Source: Planctomycetia bacterium (lineage in GTDB: Bacteria > Planctomycetota > Planctomycetia > Pirellulales > UBA1268). Taken from it: a stretch of DNA of 64,000 bases. A program made the translations under genes and the position numbers. The notes under the pieces were generated by a model. It worked only from the letters and a program-made list of their open reading frames with translations. It was not told the origin of the DNA and made no database searches. Positions 29,731 through 38,253 of the stretch are shown piece after piece; position 1 is the first letter of the stretch; the number at the start of each line of letters is the position of its first letter. The stretch covers positions 1 to 64,000 of the forward strand of contig JAPLNR010000072.1 of assembly GCA_026401035.1 (NCBI GenBank). Reading direction: 5' to 3'.

Positions 29731-29748
29731 GACAGGCTGAAGCCTGTC
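29731..29748 (-). repeat. GACAGGCTTCAGCCTGTC palindrome copy
   Basis: Plus strand GACAGGCTGAAGCCTGTC. Confidence 0.9.
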
Positions 29749-29769
29749 ACGGCCTTCGAGTTCGGGCAT

Positions 29770-29787
29770 GACAGGCTGAAGCCTGTC
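29770..29787 (-). repeat. GACAGGCTTCAGCCTGTC palindrome, abuts sigma-factor TAG stop
   Basis: Plus strand GACAGGCTGAAGCCTGTC|CTA. Confidence 0.9.
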
Positions 29788-31296
29788 CTACTCTTCGAGT
29801 TCGGGTAGGACGGCTTCGGCGGCGGCCGCCTCGCGGAGCTTCTCGAGGGCCTTGGCCTCGATCTGACGGACGCGTTCCTTCGTCACGCCGAGCGCGGAGC
29901 CGACTTCCTTCAACGTCTGCGGATCGCGCTCGTGGTCGAGCCCGTAGCGGCGGATGATGATCGTCTGCTCACGCGAGTCGAGCCGGTCGAGGAACTTGCC
30001 CACCTGCTGCAGCCGATCGTTTTCGGCGAGCCGCAGCTGGTATTCGTCCGTCCGACGATCGGTCGCCGACTGCAGCATGTCCATGTCGGCGGCGCGGAAG
30101 CGGTCGCGACGACGGTGCTCGTCGGGGATCGTGCGGGCGTAGTTCTTCATGATCGCCCACGAGGCGTAGGTGCTGAACTTGTTGCCCCGCGAGTAGTCGA
30201 ATTTCTCGACCGCACGGATCAGAGACATGTTGCCGTCACTGACCAGGTCGAAGAAGCTGTCGCCGGGCGCCACTCGCCGCTTCGCGATCGAGACGACGAG
30301 CCGCAGATTCGACCGCACGAGCCGGTTCTTCAGGGCCACGATCTCTTCGTAGAGCTTGTCGATCTGATCCATCAGCCGCGTGCTCGGCCGTTCGGGATTG
30401 AGCTGCTCGCGGAGTTTCGAGGCCTTGTACTTGAGGAAGTTGAACTTTCGGAACAGCCACACCTCCTGCTCCCGCGTGAGCAGCGGCACCTCGTAGAGAC
30501 TGGCCAGGTAGGCGGGCAGACCGGATGGGCGGCGAACCTTCTTCGTCGGCTCGTTCAGGCCGGGGAACGGCTGGTCGACCACCTTCTCGGCACTCTTCCG
30601 GGCGAAGAGGGCGTTGGGAATGAAGTCGAGCGGCAGCTGCACCACATGCTCCGCACGCTGGGCGAGGATCACTCGATAGATGCTCGCCTTGGAGCGGCGG
30701 TACCGCTTGGCGATCGACTCAACCGGCTCGCCCTGCGCGTAGAACTGGAAGATGCGGGCGCACGTCTCGGGCCGGAGCTTGCCTTCGTCCGCCGCGAAGA
30801 CGGCCAACTCGGGATGGTCCTGGTCATGCTGCTTGATCGTGTAGCGGATCGTCTCGACGCTGCGATTGAGCCGACCGGCGATTCGCCGGTGGACGTCGGC
30901 CGGGCAGGCGCCCGCCGCGGCGAGCCGCCGGGCCCAGGAGATGATCCGATCGTGCTCGTCTGGCGTGAGCTGACTGAACCGGGCGCCACGCTCGATCCGC
31001 AGTGGATTCGAGGCAATGAAGCGATCGACGGCACTCTTCAGAAAGCCGACCCGTTTGCGGCCGCCGATCTCGTACCGCTGGGCCACGAGCCCATGCTCGC
31101 GCCACCGGGAGATCGTCTTCGTCGAGACATTGAATTGCTCGGCGAGATCCTCGATCGACAGCACCTCGTCGTCGGCGCCGACCTTTCCGCCCTGCTCCTC
31201 GGAGAAGAGACGGATCATCGACTGAGCCTGGCTCGAGGCATCGGCGGAGTCAGAACCAGCGCCGGGGAAATCACCATCGGGAAAATTGGAACGCAT
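29788..31296 (-). CDS. sigma-70 family RNA polymerase sigma factor with N-terminal MerR/excisionase-like HTH extension
   Basis: Regions 2-4: LVRSNLRLVVSIAKRRVAPGDSFFDLVSDGNMSLIRAVEKFDYSRGNKFSTYASWAIMKNYAR; KEVGSALGVTKERVRQIEAKALEKLR; N-term SIEDLAEQFNVSTKTISRWREHGLVAQRYEIGGRKRVGFLKSAVDRFI. Confidence 0.92.
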   Translation of the reverse strand: MRSNFPDGDFPGAGSDSADASSQAQSMIRLFSEEQGGKVGADDEVLSIEDLAEQFNVSTKTISRWREHGLVAQRYEIGGRKRVGFLKSAVDRFIASNPLRIERGARFSQLTPDEHDRIISWARRLAAAGACPADVHRRIAGRLNRSVETIRYTIKQHDQDHPELAVFAADEGKLRPETCARIFQFYAQGEPVESIAKRYRRSKASIYRVILAQRAEHVVQLPLDFIPNALFARKSAEKVVDQPFPGLNEPTKKVRRPSGLPAYLASLYEVPLLTREQEVWLFRKFNFLKYKASKLREQLNPERPSTRLMDQIDKLYEEIVALKNRLVRSNLRLVVSIAKRRVAPGDSFFDLVSDGNMSLIRAVEKFDYSRGNKFSTYASWAIMKNYARTIPDEHRRRDRFRAADMDMLQSATDRRTDEYQLRLAENDRLQQVGKFLDRLDSREQTIIIRRYGLDHERDPQTLKEVGSALGVTKERVRQIEAKALEKLREAAAAEAVLPELEE

Positions 31297-31825
31297 GACA
31301 CTCCTCCATTGCCGGCGATCCTTTGCCGGCTGTTGTGAAACAAACTGCCGCCTAAAACCAATCCGTCCGCGTTCGAGGGAGGTCCTCCTGACCCCCGCCT
31401 TGCTCTTCCATGGGACGTGTGAGTTATACGCGGCGTCCGCGGGAAGGTTCGCGCCGCCGATCGCATTCTTGAGTCTTTTTCGTGGACGTGATCCAAACGG
31501 ACCGACCTGCTGGTTGATGCAAATCCTTGGCGTTCAGTCCTTTATGAAAAATTCCCGGGGCTTGACTTATTGCAGGGAAACCCCGTTGCGATGCAAAGAG
31601 TCTTGTGAATATAGGGGGTTTAAAGTGGTAGACAGTTGGTATCTGATCGGTTTTCAGCCCGCGAACTGGGCAGTTGGGGAGGGGAAAACGGCGGGCTCGC
31701 GGACTCGGCATGGGCGGCGGCAGCAACCGGCCGATGACGAGAGGCGGCGAGATAGGTCGAGAGAGCGGGCCGGCGGGCCGCACTGAGCGGAAAGCACGGT
31801 CGGAGACTTCGGGAGCGCGGCAGTG

Positions 31826-33310
31826 ATGGCAACTTTCGAGGATGGATCGGCGGGGGTGGGCGGACGGGGCGTGATCTGTCTGGCCGTCATGGGTGTCGTG
31901 GCCGTCGTGGCCTCTTTGGCCACGCTGCCACTGGCGGCGGCCCCATCGCCTGATCAGCGGGTGCGGGTGAAACTCGACGTCACCGGGGAGTTGGTCGCTG
32001 CCGCGGGCCGTGATGCGGAGCCCGTCCGCGAACCGATCACCGTGGCGGCGGTGTTTGAGTTTCTCGAATCGGACGTTCCCTCGAACAGTCCGGAGGCCTC
32101 CGAAAAGGTCGTGGCGACGCGCCGGTATCTCGAGGCCGCCGCCGAGATCAGCATCGCCGGCCAGCCCTCCCGCACGGCGCTCGCGCTGGATGCCCGCACA
32201 CTCTCCATCGCCCGCCTGGGCACGACGGCCCTGCCATTCCTGCACGACGCCTTTTTGTCGCGGGAGGAACTCGACCTTCTCGAGACACCGTTCGACTCGA
32301 TCCTGCTCGACGAACTTCTGCCGAAGACCCCGGTGGCTGATGGCGACGCCTGGCAGATTTCCGGCGACGTGACGGCTGGCCTGCTGGCGATCGACACGGT
32401 GGACAACGGCACGCTCGAGGCGAAGCTCGACTCGGTCGTCGACGGCGTTGCCCGGATCACGCTGGCTGGCGTGATCGACGGCGCGATCGATGGCGTGCCA
32501 ACGCACGTCGTGGTCGAGGGCACGTTTACAGCGGCCGCACGCGAGGAGGAGGACCGGCATGTGATCGAAGGCCACGTGGCCGGCGTCGAGGTGGTGTTGC
32601 GGGAACGGCGGCAGGCGAGCCACGTGGCGCCGGGGTTCGACGTGGAGGCCCGGCTGACGCTGGCGCGAGCGTCCGCAGATACCGCTTCAGATACCGCGAC
32701 CTTGTCTGCAAATGTCGCCGCGGAGCCGGTGGCGACGTTGCGACGGCGCGGCACCGGCAGGCCCGGCCGCCTTTGGCATCGCGATGCGGAAGGTCGGTAT
32801 GACCTCGTCTACGATGCGGGGTGGCGGTCGGTGGAGGATAGTCCCGGCGGCCATGTGCTGCGGCTGGTTGACCATGGGGCGCTGGTGGCCCAGTGCTCGA
32901 TCATGACGTTGCCGCGGGCCAACGCCGACGTGACGCCCACGATCGACGAGGTGCGGCGGGACATCCAGTCGTCGCTCGCCGGGCAGTTCGGTCAATTCGA
33001 GGGCGCGAGCGAATTCACCCGTGACGGCATCGACGCCGGCGACGCCGCGGCCGAAAGCCCCGCGGGAGGCAGCGGCGCGGTCAAGGTGGTGCGGGTCGCC
33101 TCCACGGGCACCGCCGAGGGCCTCCCCTTCCACTGGATTCATTACGTGCTGAGCGACGGGGAGGGCCGTCGGGCGAGTGTCACCTTCATGCTTGAGGAGT
33201 CGCTGCGGAAACGGTTTGGCGACGCCGACCGGGCCCTGGTGGACGGCCTGCGGCTCGAACCGGACGCTGTGCGGGAGGCCCGGCTGCCAGAGAAATCAGT
33301 GCTGCCTTGA
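31826..33310 (+). CDS. hypothetical secreted/membrane-anchored protein
   Basis: Long ORF with N-terminal hydrophobic segment; no confident family. Confidence 0.7.
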   Translation: MATFEDGSAGVGGRGVICLAVMGVVAVVASLATLPLAAAPSPDQRVRVKLDVTGELVAAAGRDAEPVREPITVAAVFEFLESDVPSNSPEASEKVVATRRYLEAAAEISIAGQPSRTALALDARTLSIARLGTTALPFLHDAFLSREELDLLETPFDSILLDELLPKTPVADGDAWQISGDVTAGLLAIDTVDNGTLEAKLDSVVDGVARITLAGVIDGAIDGVPTHVVVEGTFTAAAREEEDRHVIEGHVAGVEVVLRERRQASHVAPGFDVEARLTLARASADTASDTATLSANVAAEPVATLRRRGTGRPGRLWHRDAEGRYDLVYDAGWRSVEDSPGGHVLRLVDHGALVAQCSIMTLPRANADVTPTIDEVRRDIQSSLAGQFGQFEGASEFTRDGIDAGDAAAESPAGGSGAVKVVRVASTGTAEGLPFHWIHYVLSDGEGRRASVTFMLEESLRKRFGDADRALVDGLRLEPDAVREARLPEKSVLP

Positions 33311-33494
33311 CGCCTGCCCCCGCGGGCTGGAATATTGTGGGACTTTTCCCGGGAAACAGCGGCGTCGATCTTCGGCTGCCGCCCGGGAACCTCTGGGAGG
33401 TGATGCACTGTTGGCAGATGCCCAAGCGGCAGGTGCCTGCGTCGCGGCTGCCTCCTTCCCAGGGGAAAACAGTCCGTGACCGGAGGCGTAAGCC

Positions 33495-33995
33495 ATCGAG
33501 AAACAGCATCGCATCAATGAGCAGATCCGGATCACTCCGATCCGGGTGATCTCCGCCGAAGGCGGCCAGCTCGGCATCATTCCGACCGAGGAGGCGCTCA
33601 ACCTTGCCCGGGAGGCGGGGCTCGACCTGGTCGAGGTGGCGCCAAACGAAAAGCCGCCCGTCTGCCGAATCATGGACTTCGGCAAGTTCAAATATCAACA
33701 GAAGAAGAAGCTCCACAAAACCCACGTTCACCAGACGAAGCTCAAGGAGATCCGCCTGCGGCCCAAGACGGGCGAGCACGACATCGAGTTCAAGGTGAAT
33801 CAGGCCAAGGGGTTCCTGCAGCACAAAGACAAGGTGATCGTGTCGGTCGTGTTTCGCGGTCGCGAACTGGCCCACATCGACGAGGGCCAGCGCGTGATGA
33901 AAAATATTCTTGTCCAACTCGAACCGGTGGGAAAACTCGATTCCCCGCCGCAGCAGATGGGCCGACGGCTGGTGTGCACGCTGTCGCCAAAGTAA
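33495..33995 (+). CDS. infC: translation initiation factor IF-3, AUC start codon
   Basis: [67 protein letters not shown]; in-frame TAA at 33489; SD GGAGG 33482-33486. Confidence 0.95.
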   Translation: MEKQHRINEQIRITPIRVISAEGGQLGIIPTEEALNLAREAGLDLVEVAPNEKPPVCRIMDFGKFKYQQKKKLHKTHVHQTKLKEIRLRPKTGEHDIEFKVNQAKGFLQHKDKVIVSVVFRGRELAHIDEGQRVMKNILVQLEPVGKLDSPPQQMGRRLVCTLSPK

Positions 33996-34030
33996 CATTC
34001 AACGATCGAAATTTTGAAAAGGAGTTTGCC

Positions 34031-34234
34031 GTGCCAAAGCAGAAGACCCACAAGGGCGTCAAGAAGCGGTTCCGGATGACAGCCCGCGGCAAGGTGAAGC
34101 ACCGCCGCGCCGGCACGAGCCATCTGCAGGTGCGGCTCACCAGCAAGCGGAAGCGGAATCTCCGTGGCACGGGTGTGCTCGCCGAGGTCGATACGCCGAA
34201 GATCGTCGAAGCGCTCGGCAGCTACAGTTACTGA
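34031..34234 (+). CDS. rpmI: 50S ribosomal protein L35 (GTG start)
   Basis: VPKQKTHKGVKKRFRMTARGKVKHRRAGTSH. Confidence 0.95.
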   Translation: MPKQKTHKGVKKRFRMTARGKVKHRRAGTSHLQVRLTSKRKRNLRGTGVLAEVDTPKIVEALGSYSY

Positions 34235-34464
34235 CAGCATGCCGGCAGGGCCGTTCGCGGCCGCTGTCGGCTTTGGCCGAGTCCGACCAACGCCAAGGGT
34301 TTGTCGGGACCACGGGCCGGCTTGCACCTCCGGGCGAGCCTGCGGCTGCCGCCACGGTGGTGATGCGGTGCCGTAAAAGCACAAGGAATTCCGGGGTGGC
34401 CTTGCATTTCCGCCGTTTTGCGGCACATTTGGTGTCTCTCCGAACTCTCTAAAGGCTGTGAATC

Positions 34465-34842
34465 ATGCGTACAAAAAGTGTCGTTCCCCGGTTGCGGGCC
34501 AAGAAGCGTCTCTTCAAGCGGGTGAAGGGCTTCGTCGGCGGCCGTCGCCGCCTGCTGCGAACGGCGACGGAATCGCTCATCCGCGCGGGTGTGTATGCCC
34601 GTCGCGACCGCCGGCGCAAGAAGCGTGATTTCCGCCGCCTCTGGATCGTGCGCATCAACGCCGCCGTTCGTGAACGCGGCATCCGCTACAGCCAGTTCAT
34701 CGCCGGCCTCGACAAGATCGGTTCCGATCTCGATCGCCGCACCCTCGCCGAGATGGCCGTCCTCGATCCGACGGGCTTCGATGCCGTCGTCGAGCAGGTG
34801 CGGAAGGCCCTCGGCCTGCCGGAGCCGGCCGCGGTCGCGTAA
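34465..34842 (+). CDS. rplT: 50S ribosomal protein L20
   Basis: [55 protein letters not shown]. Confidence 0.96.
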   Translation: MRTKSVVPRLRAKKRLFKRVKGFVGGRRRLLRTATESLIRAGVYARRDRRRKKRDFRRLWIVRINAAVRERGIRYSQFIAGLDKIGSDLDRRTLAEMAVLDPTGFDAVVEQVRKALGLPEPAAVA

Positions 34843-34846
34843 GGCA

Positions 34847-35860
34847 GTGCCAACCGTTTCGCTCGACGCGTTTCTGGCCGAGATCGAAAGCCTGCGTGCG
34901 GATGCCGTCGCCGCTCTCGGTGTCGTCGCCGACGAAGCATCGCTCGAGCAGGCGCGAATCGAGTTTCTCGGCGCCAAGAGCGGCCGCCTGAAGTCCATCC
35001 AGAAGATGCTCGGCGGGCTGTCCGTCGCCGAGCGTCCCGCCGCCGGCAAGCATTTCAACGACGCGAAGCAGGCGATCACCGCGGCGCTCGAGGCCGCGCA
35101 GGGTCGCCTGGCGGGAACCGCCGCCGAGGCCGACGCGATCGATGTCACGCTGCCGGGCGATCCGCTGCGGCTCGGCCATCTGCATCCGATCACGCAGACA
35201 ATCCGCCGCGTGCAGGAGATCATGTCGCGGCTTGGCTTCGAGAGCGTTGATGGTCCCGAGGTCGAGGATCAGTGGCACAACTTCGAGGCGCTGGCGATCG
35301 GCGCCGAGCATCCGGCCCGCGATCCGCTCGACAACTTTTACCTGGCGGTGGCCCGCGGGGCCGATCCGCTCCTCCTGCGGTCGCAGACGAGCACCGTGCA
35401 GATCCGCGTGATGGAGCAGCGGAAGCCCCCGCTGCGGATCGTGTCACTGGGCCGCGTCTACCGGCCCGACACGGCCGACGCGACGCACTACCCGATGTTT
35501 CATCAGGTCGAGGGGCTGCTCGTGGAACAGGGCACCACGATGGCCCATCTCAAGAGCGTGCTGCGGCTCTTCGCGTCGAGTTTTCTCGGCGGCGACGTGC
35601 ATGTGCGGTTTCGCCCCTCCTTCTTTCCGTTCACCGAACCCAGCGTCGAGGTCGACATGGAGTGGGGCGGCCGCTGGATCGAGATGGGGGGCGCCGGCAT
35701 GGTGGATCCCGCCGTGCTCGCGGCCGTCGGCTACGACCCCGATCAGGTCTCGGGATTCGCCTTTGGCCTGGGCGTGGAGCGGATCGCCGCCCGCCGCTAC
35801 GGCGTGGCCGACATCCGCGATTTCTACCGCAACGACGTCCGCTTCCTCGAGCAGTTTTAG
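34847..35860 (+). CDS. pheS: phenylalanyl-tRNA synthetase alpha subunit
   Basis: [76 protein letters not shown]. Confidence 0.96.
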   Translation: MPTVSLDAFLAEIESLRADAVAALGVVADEASLEQARIEFLGAKSGRLKSIQKMLGGLSVAERPAAGKHFNDAKQAITAALEAAQGRLAGTAAEADAIDVTLPGDPLRLGHLHPITQTIRRVQEIMSRLGFESVDGPEVEDQWHNFEALAIGAEHPARDPLDNFYLAVARGADPLLLRSQTSTVQIRVMEQRKPPLRIVSLGRVYRPDTADATHYPMFHQVEGLLVEQGTTMAHLKSVLRLFASSFLGGDVHVRFRPSFFPFTEPSVEVDMEWGGRWIEMGGAGMVDPAVLAAVGYDPDQVSGFAFGLGVERIAARRYGVADIRDFYRNDVRFLEQF

Positions 35861-35863
35861 CCG

Positions 35864-37906
35864 ATGATCATCTCCACGAACTGGCTGGCCGATTACGTGC
35901 AGGTGCAGACCACGACGGAGCAGCTCGTCGAACGGCTGCTCATGTCGGGGCTCAATCATGAGTCGACCGCGACGGTCGGTGCCGATACGGCCGTGGAGAT
36001 CGAGGTGACGAGCAACCGCTCCGATTGCCTCGGGCACATCGGCGTGGCCCGCGAGGCCGCGGTGCTCTTCGCGCGGCCGCTCCACGTGCCCGATCCGCGG
36101 CCGCTGGAAGGGGGCGGCCGGGTGGCCGAGAGCATCGCCGTCGAGATTCGCTCGGCCGATGTCTGTCCCTTTTATACCGCCCGCGTCATTCGCGGTGTGC
36201 GGGTGGGGCCGAGCCCCGCCTGGCTCGTCGAGCGGTTGGCGACGGTCGGCGTCGAGAGCGTCAACAACGTGGTCGACATCACCAATTACGTGATGCTCGA
36301 GTGCGGGCAGCCGCTGCATGCCTTCGATCTGGCCAAGATCCGCGGTGGCCGCATCGTCGTACGGCGGGCCGCGGAAGGGGAGCCGTTTACGGCGATCAAC
36401 CACAAGACCTACACGCTCACCGGACAGATGTGCGTGATCGCCGATGCCGCCGGCCCCGTGGCCCTCGCCGGGGTGATGGGGGGCGCGGAGAGCGAAATTT
36501 CAGCCGCCACCACCGACATCGTCATCGAATCGGCACAGTTTGCGCCCCTGGCGGTGCGGGCCGCCGCGCGGGGGCTCGTGCTGGCGAGCGGTTCGTCCTA
36601 CCGCTTCGAACGCACCCCCGATCCCGCGGCCGTCGACTGGGCCAGCCGCCGCGCCGCGGCGCTGATCCTCGACAGCGCCGGCGGCACGCTTGAACGCGGC
36701 GTCGCCGAGGCGGGCACGCTCGCCTGCGCACCGGCCACGATCGACCTGCGGGCAACGCGGGTTCAGGAAGTGCTCGGAATCGACATCCCCTCGGAACGGC
36801 AGCAGGCGATCCTCACCGGTCTCGGGTTCGTCGCCGTCAAGCCGCTGGCCGACGGCCCTTCGCGGTGGCAGGCCCCGACCTGGCGCCGCGATGTCTGGCG
36901 GGAGATCGATCTCGTCGAAGAGATCGCCCGCATCGAGGGCTACGACAAGGTGCCGGAGGATCGGCCGATCACCGCCCGGCCCGTCGAACTCTCGCCGCGC
37001 GAGCAGGCGATCCGCACGGCATCGGCCGTGCTCGTGGCCGCCGGGATGTGCGAGGCCCTGACACGCAGCGTCGTCAGCGTCGCCATGGAAGTGACGCAGA
37101 GCCCCTGGGGCGCGGCCCCGCCGCTCGTCGTGTCGCCAGCGCTCGTTCGTGGTGCCGACCGCCTGCGGCGCACGCTCCTGCCCAGCCTGCTCGAGGCCCG
37201 CGCGGGCAATGTCGCCGTCGGTGCCCCGCATGCCGAACTGTTCGAGGTGGCCCGCGGCTACATCGGCCGCGATTCAGACCACAGGCCCGACTCGCCGATT
37301 CAGGAGCCGCTGCTGGTGTCGTTGGTGACGGGCGGCGCATTCACGGCCGCCAAGGTCCGCGCCGAGGCGGTGCTTGCGCGACTCGGTGTCGCGGCCACGT
37401 ATCGGCCGATCGATCTCGACCTCTTTGCCCGCGGCCGCTCGGCGGAAATCCTCCTCGAGCGACCGGGCCAGCCGGCCGAACGGATCGGTGTGGTGGGAGA
37501 ATTTTCAGCGGCGGCGCTCAAGGCCGCGGGGCTCGACACGCCGGTCAGCGGTGCGGAACTGCGGCTGGACCGGCTCGAATTCGCGGTCGGCATCGAGAAG
37601 AAGCTCCGGCGGCCGAGCGACTTCCCGGCCGTGGAGCGGGACGTGAACCTCGTCGTCGACGACGCCGTGGCGTGGGGCCACGTCGCGGCCGCCGTCAGCG
37701 AGACAGCCGGCGATCTGCTGGAGCAGTGCCGGCTGGTGCAGGTGTGGAAGGATGCCGATCGTCTCGGAGTCGGCAAGAAAAGCCTGGTCATATCGCTCCG
37801 GTTGCGGAGCGCCACCGGAACGCTCTCCAGCGAAGACGCCAACCGTACGGTCGCGGCCGTCGTTGAAGCCTGCGGCCGACAGGTCGGCGCCGTGCTGCGG
37901 AAGTAG
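35864..37906 (+). CDS. pheT: phenylalanyl-tRNA synthetase beta subunit
   Basis: MIISTNWLADYV; EVTSNRSDCLGHIGVAREAA; VNNVVDITNYVMLECGQPLHAFDLAKI; FDX-ACB C-terminus. Confidence 0.96.
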   Translation: MIISTNWLADYVQVQTTTEQLVERLLMSGLNHESTATVGADTAVEIEVTSNRSDCLGHIGVAREAAVLFARPLHVPDPRPLEGGGRVAESIAVEIRSADVCPFYTARVIRGVRVGPSPAWLVERLATVGVESVNNVVDITNYVMLECGQPLHAFDLAKIRGGRIVVRRAAEGEPFTAINHKTYTLTGQMCVIADAAGPVALAGVMGGAESEISAATTDIVIESAQFAPLAVRAAARGLVLASGSSYRFERTPDPAAVDWASRRAAALILDSAGGTLERGVAEAGTLACAPATIDLRATRVQEVLGIDIPSERQQAILTGLGFVAVKPLADGPSRWQAPTWRRDVWREIDLVEEIARIEGYDKVPEDRPITARPVELSPREQAIRTASAVLVAAGMCEALTRSVVSVAMEVTQSPWGAAPPLVVSPALVRGADRLRRTLLPSLLEARAGNVAVGAPHAELFEVARGYIGRDSDHRPDSPIQEPLLVSLVTGGAFTAAKVRAEAVLARLGVAATYRPIDLDLFARGRSAEILLERPGQPAERIGVVGEFSAAALKAAGLDTPVSGAELRLDRLEFAVGIEKKLRRPSDFPAVERDVNLVVDDAVAWGHVAAAVSETAGDLLEQCRLVQVWKDADRLGVGKKSLVISLRLRSATGTLSSEDANRTVAAVVEACGRQVGAVLRK

Positions 37907-37930
37907 GGTGGCCTTCAGGCTGCCGTGCCT

Positions 37931-37982
37931 CCGCTTTTAGCCCGCTTTTAGCCCGCTTGTAGGCAGCTTGTAGGCAGCTTTG
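37931..37982. repeat. 11-bp tandem repeat (CCGCTTTTAGC / CAGCTTGTAGG variants, about 4.5 units)
   Basis: CCGCTTTTAGC CCGCTTTTAGC CCGCTTGTAGG CAGCTTGTAGG CAGCTTTG. Confidence 0.85.
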
Positions 37983-38022
37983 TTTGTTGCCCAGTGGGGG
38001 CTACCCGCATTGGGAGCCGGAA

Positions 38023-38122
38023 CGGCAGAAGTCGCCTCACACGGCATCTTCTCCTTTGACGACCTACGGCGATTCATGCCCCAGAAGGTCGAAGAAGCCT
38101 CATGTTCGTCGAGCTTCTGCCG
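38023..38122. ncRNA. 100-nt three-stem structured intergenic element, copy C (divergent)
   Basis: P1 CGGCAGAAG(38023-38031)/CTTCTGCCG(38114-38122) perfect; P2 GGCATCTTC(38043-38051)/GAAGAAGCC(38091-38099) 8/9; P3 38060-38065/38086-38091. Confidence 0.65.
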
Positions 38123-38136
38123 ATTCCGTCTCCTCA

Positions 38137-38215
38137 GCATCCGCAGCATTGGGGGCATCTGCAGCTTTGGGGGCATCCGCAGCATCGGGAGCTTTGCTGC
38201 GTTGGGAGCTTTGGG
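38137..38215. repeat. 18-bp tandem repeat (GCATCCGCAGCATTGGGG-like, about 4 units)
   Basis: Copies at 38137, 38155, 38173, 38191 (last degenerate). Confidence 0.8.
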
Positions 38216-38253
38216 TTCGGAGAGACTGGGCTTTGGCCTGAGTCGGGCGGGGT

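Noticed and set aside
33345-33356. TTTCCCGGGAAA perfect palindrome upstream of infC as operator
   Set aside because: Only 12 bp, single copy; a chance palindrome is plausible.
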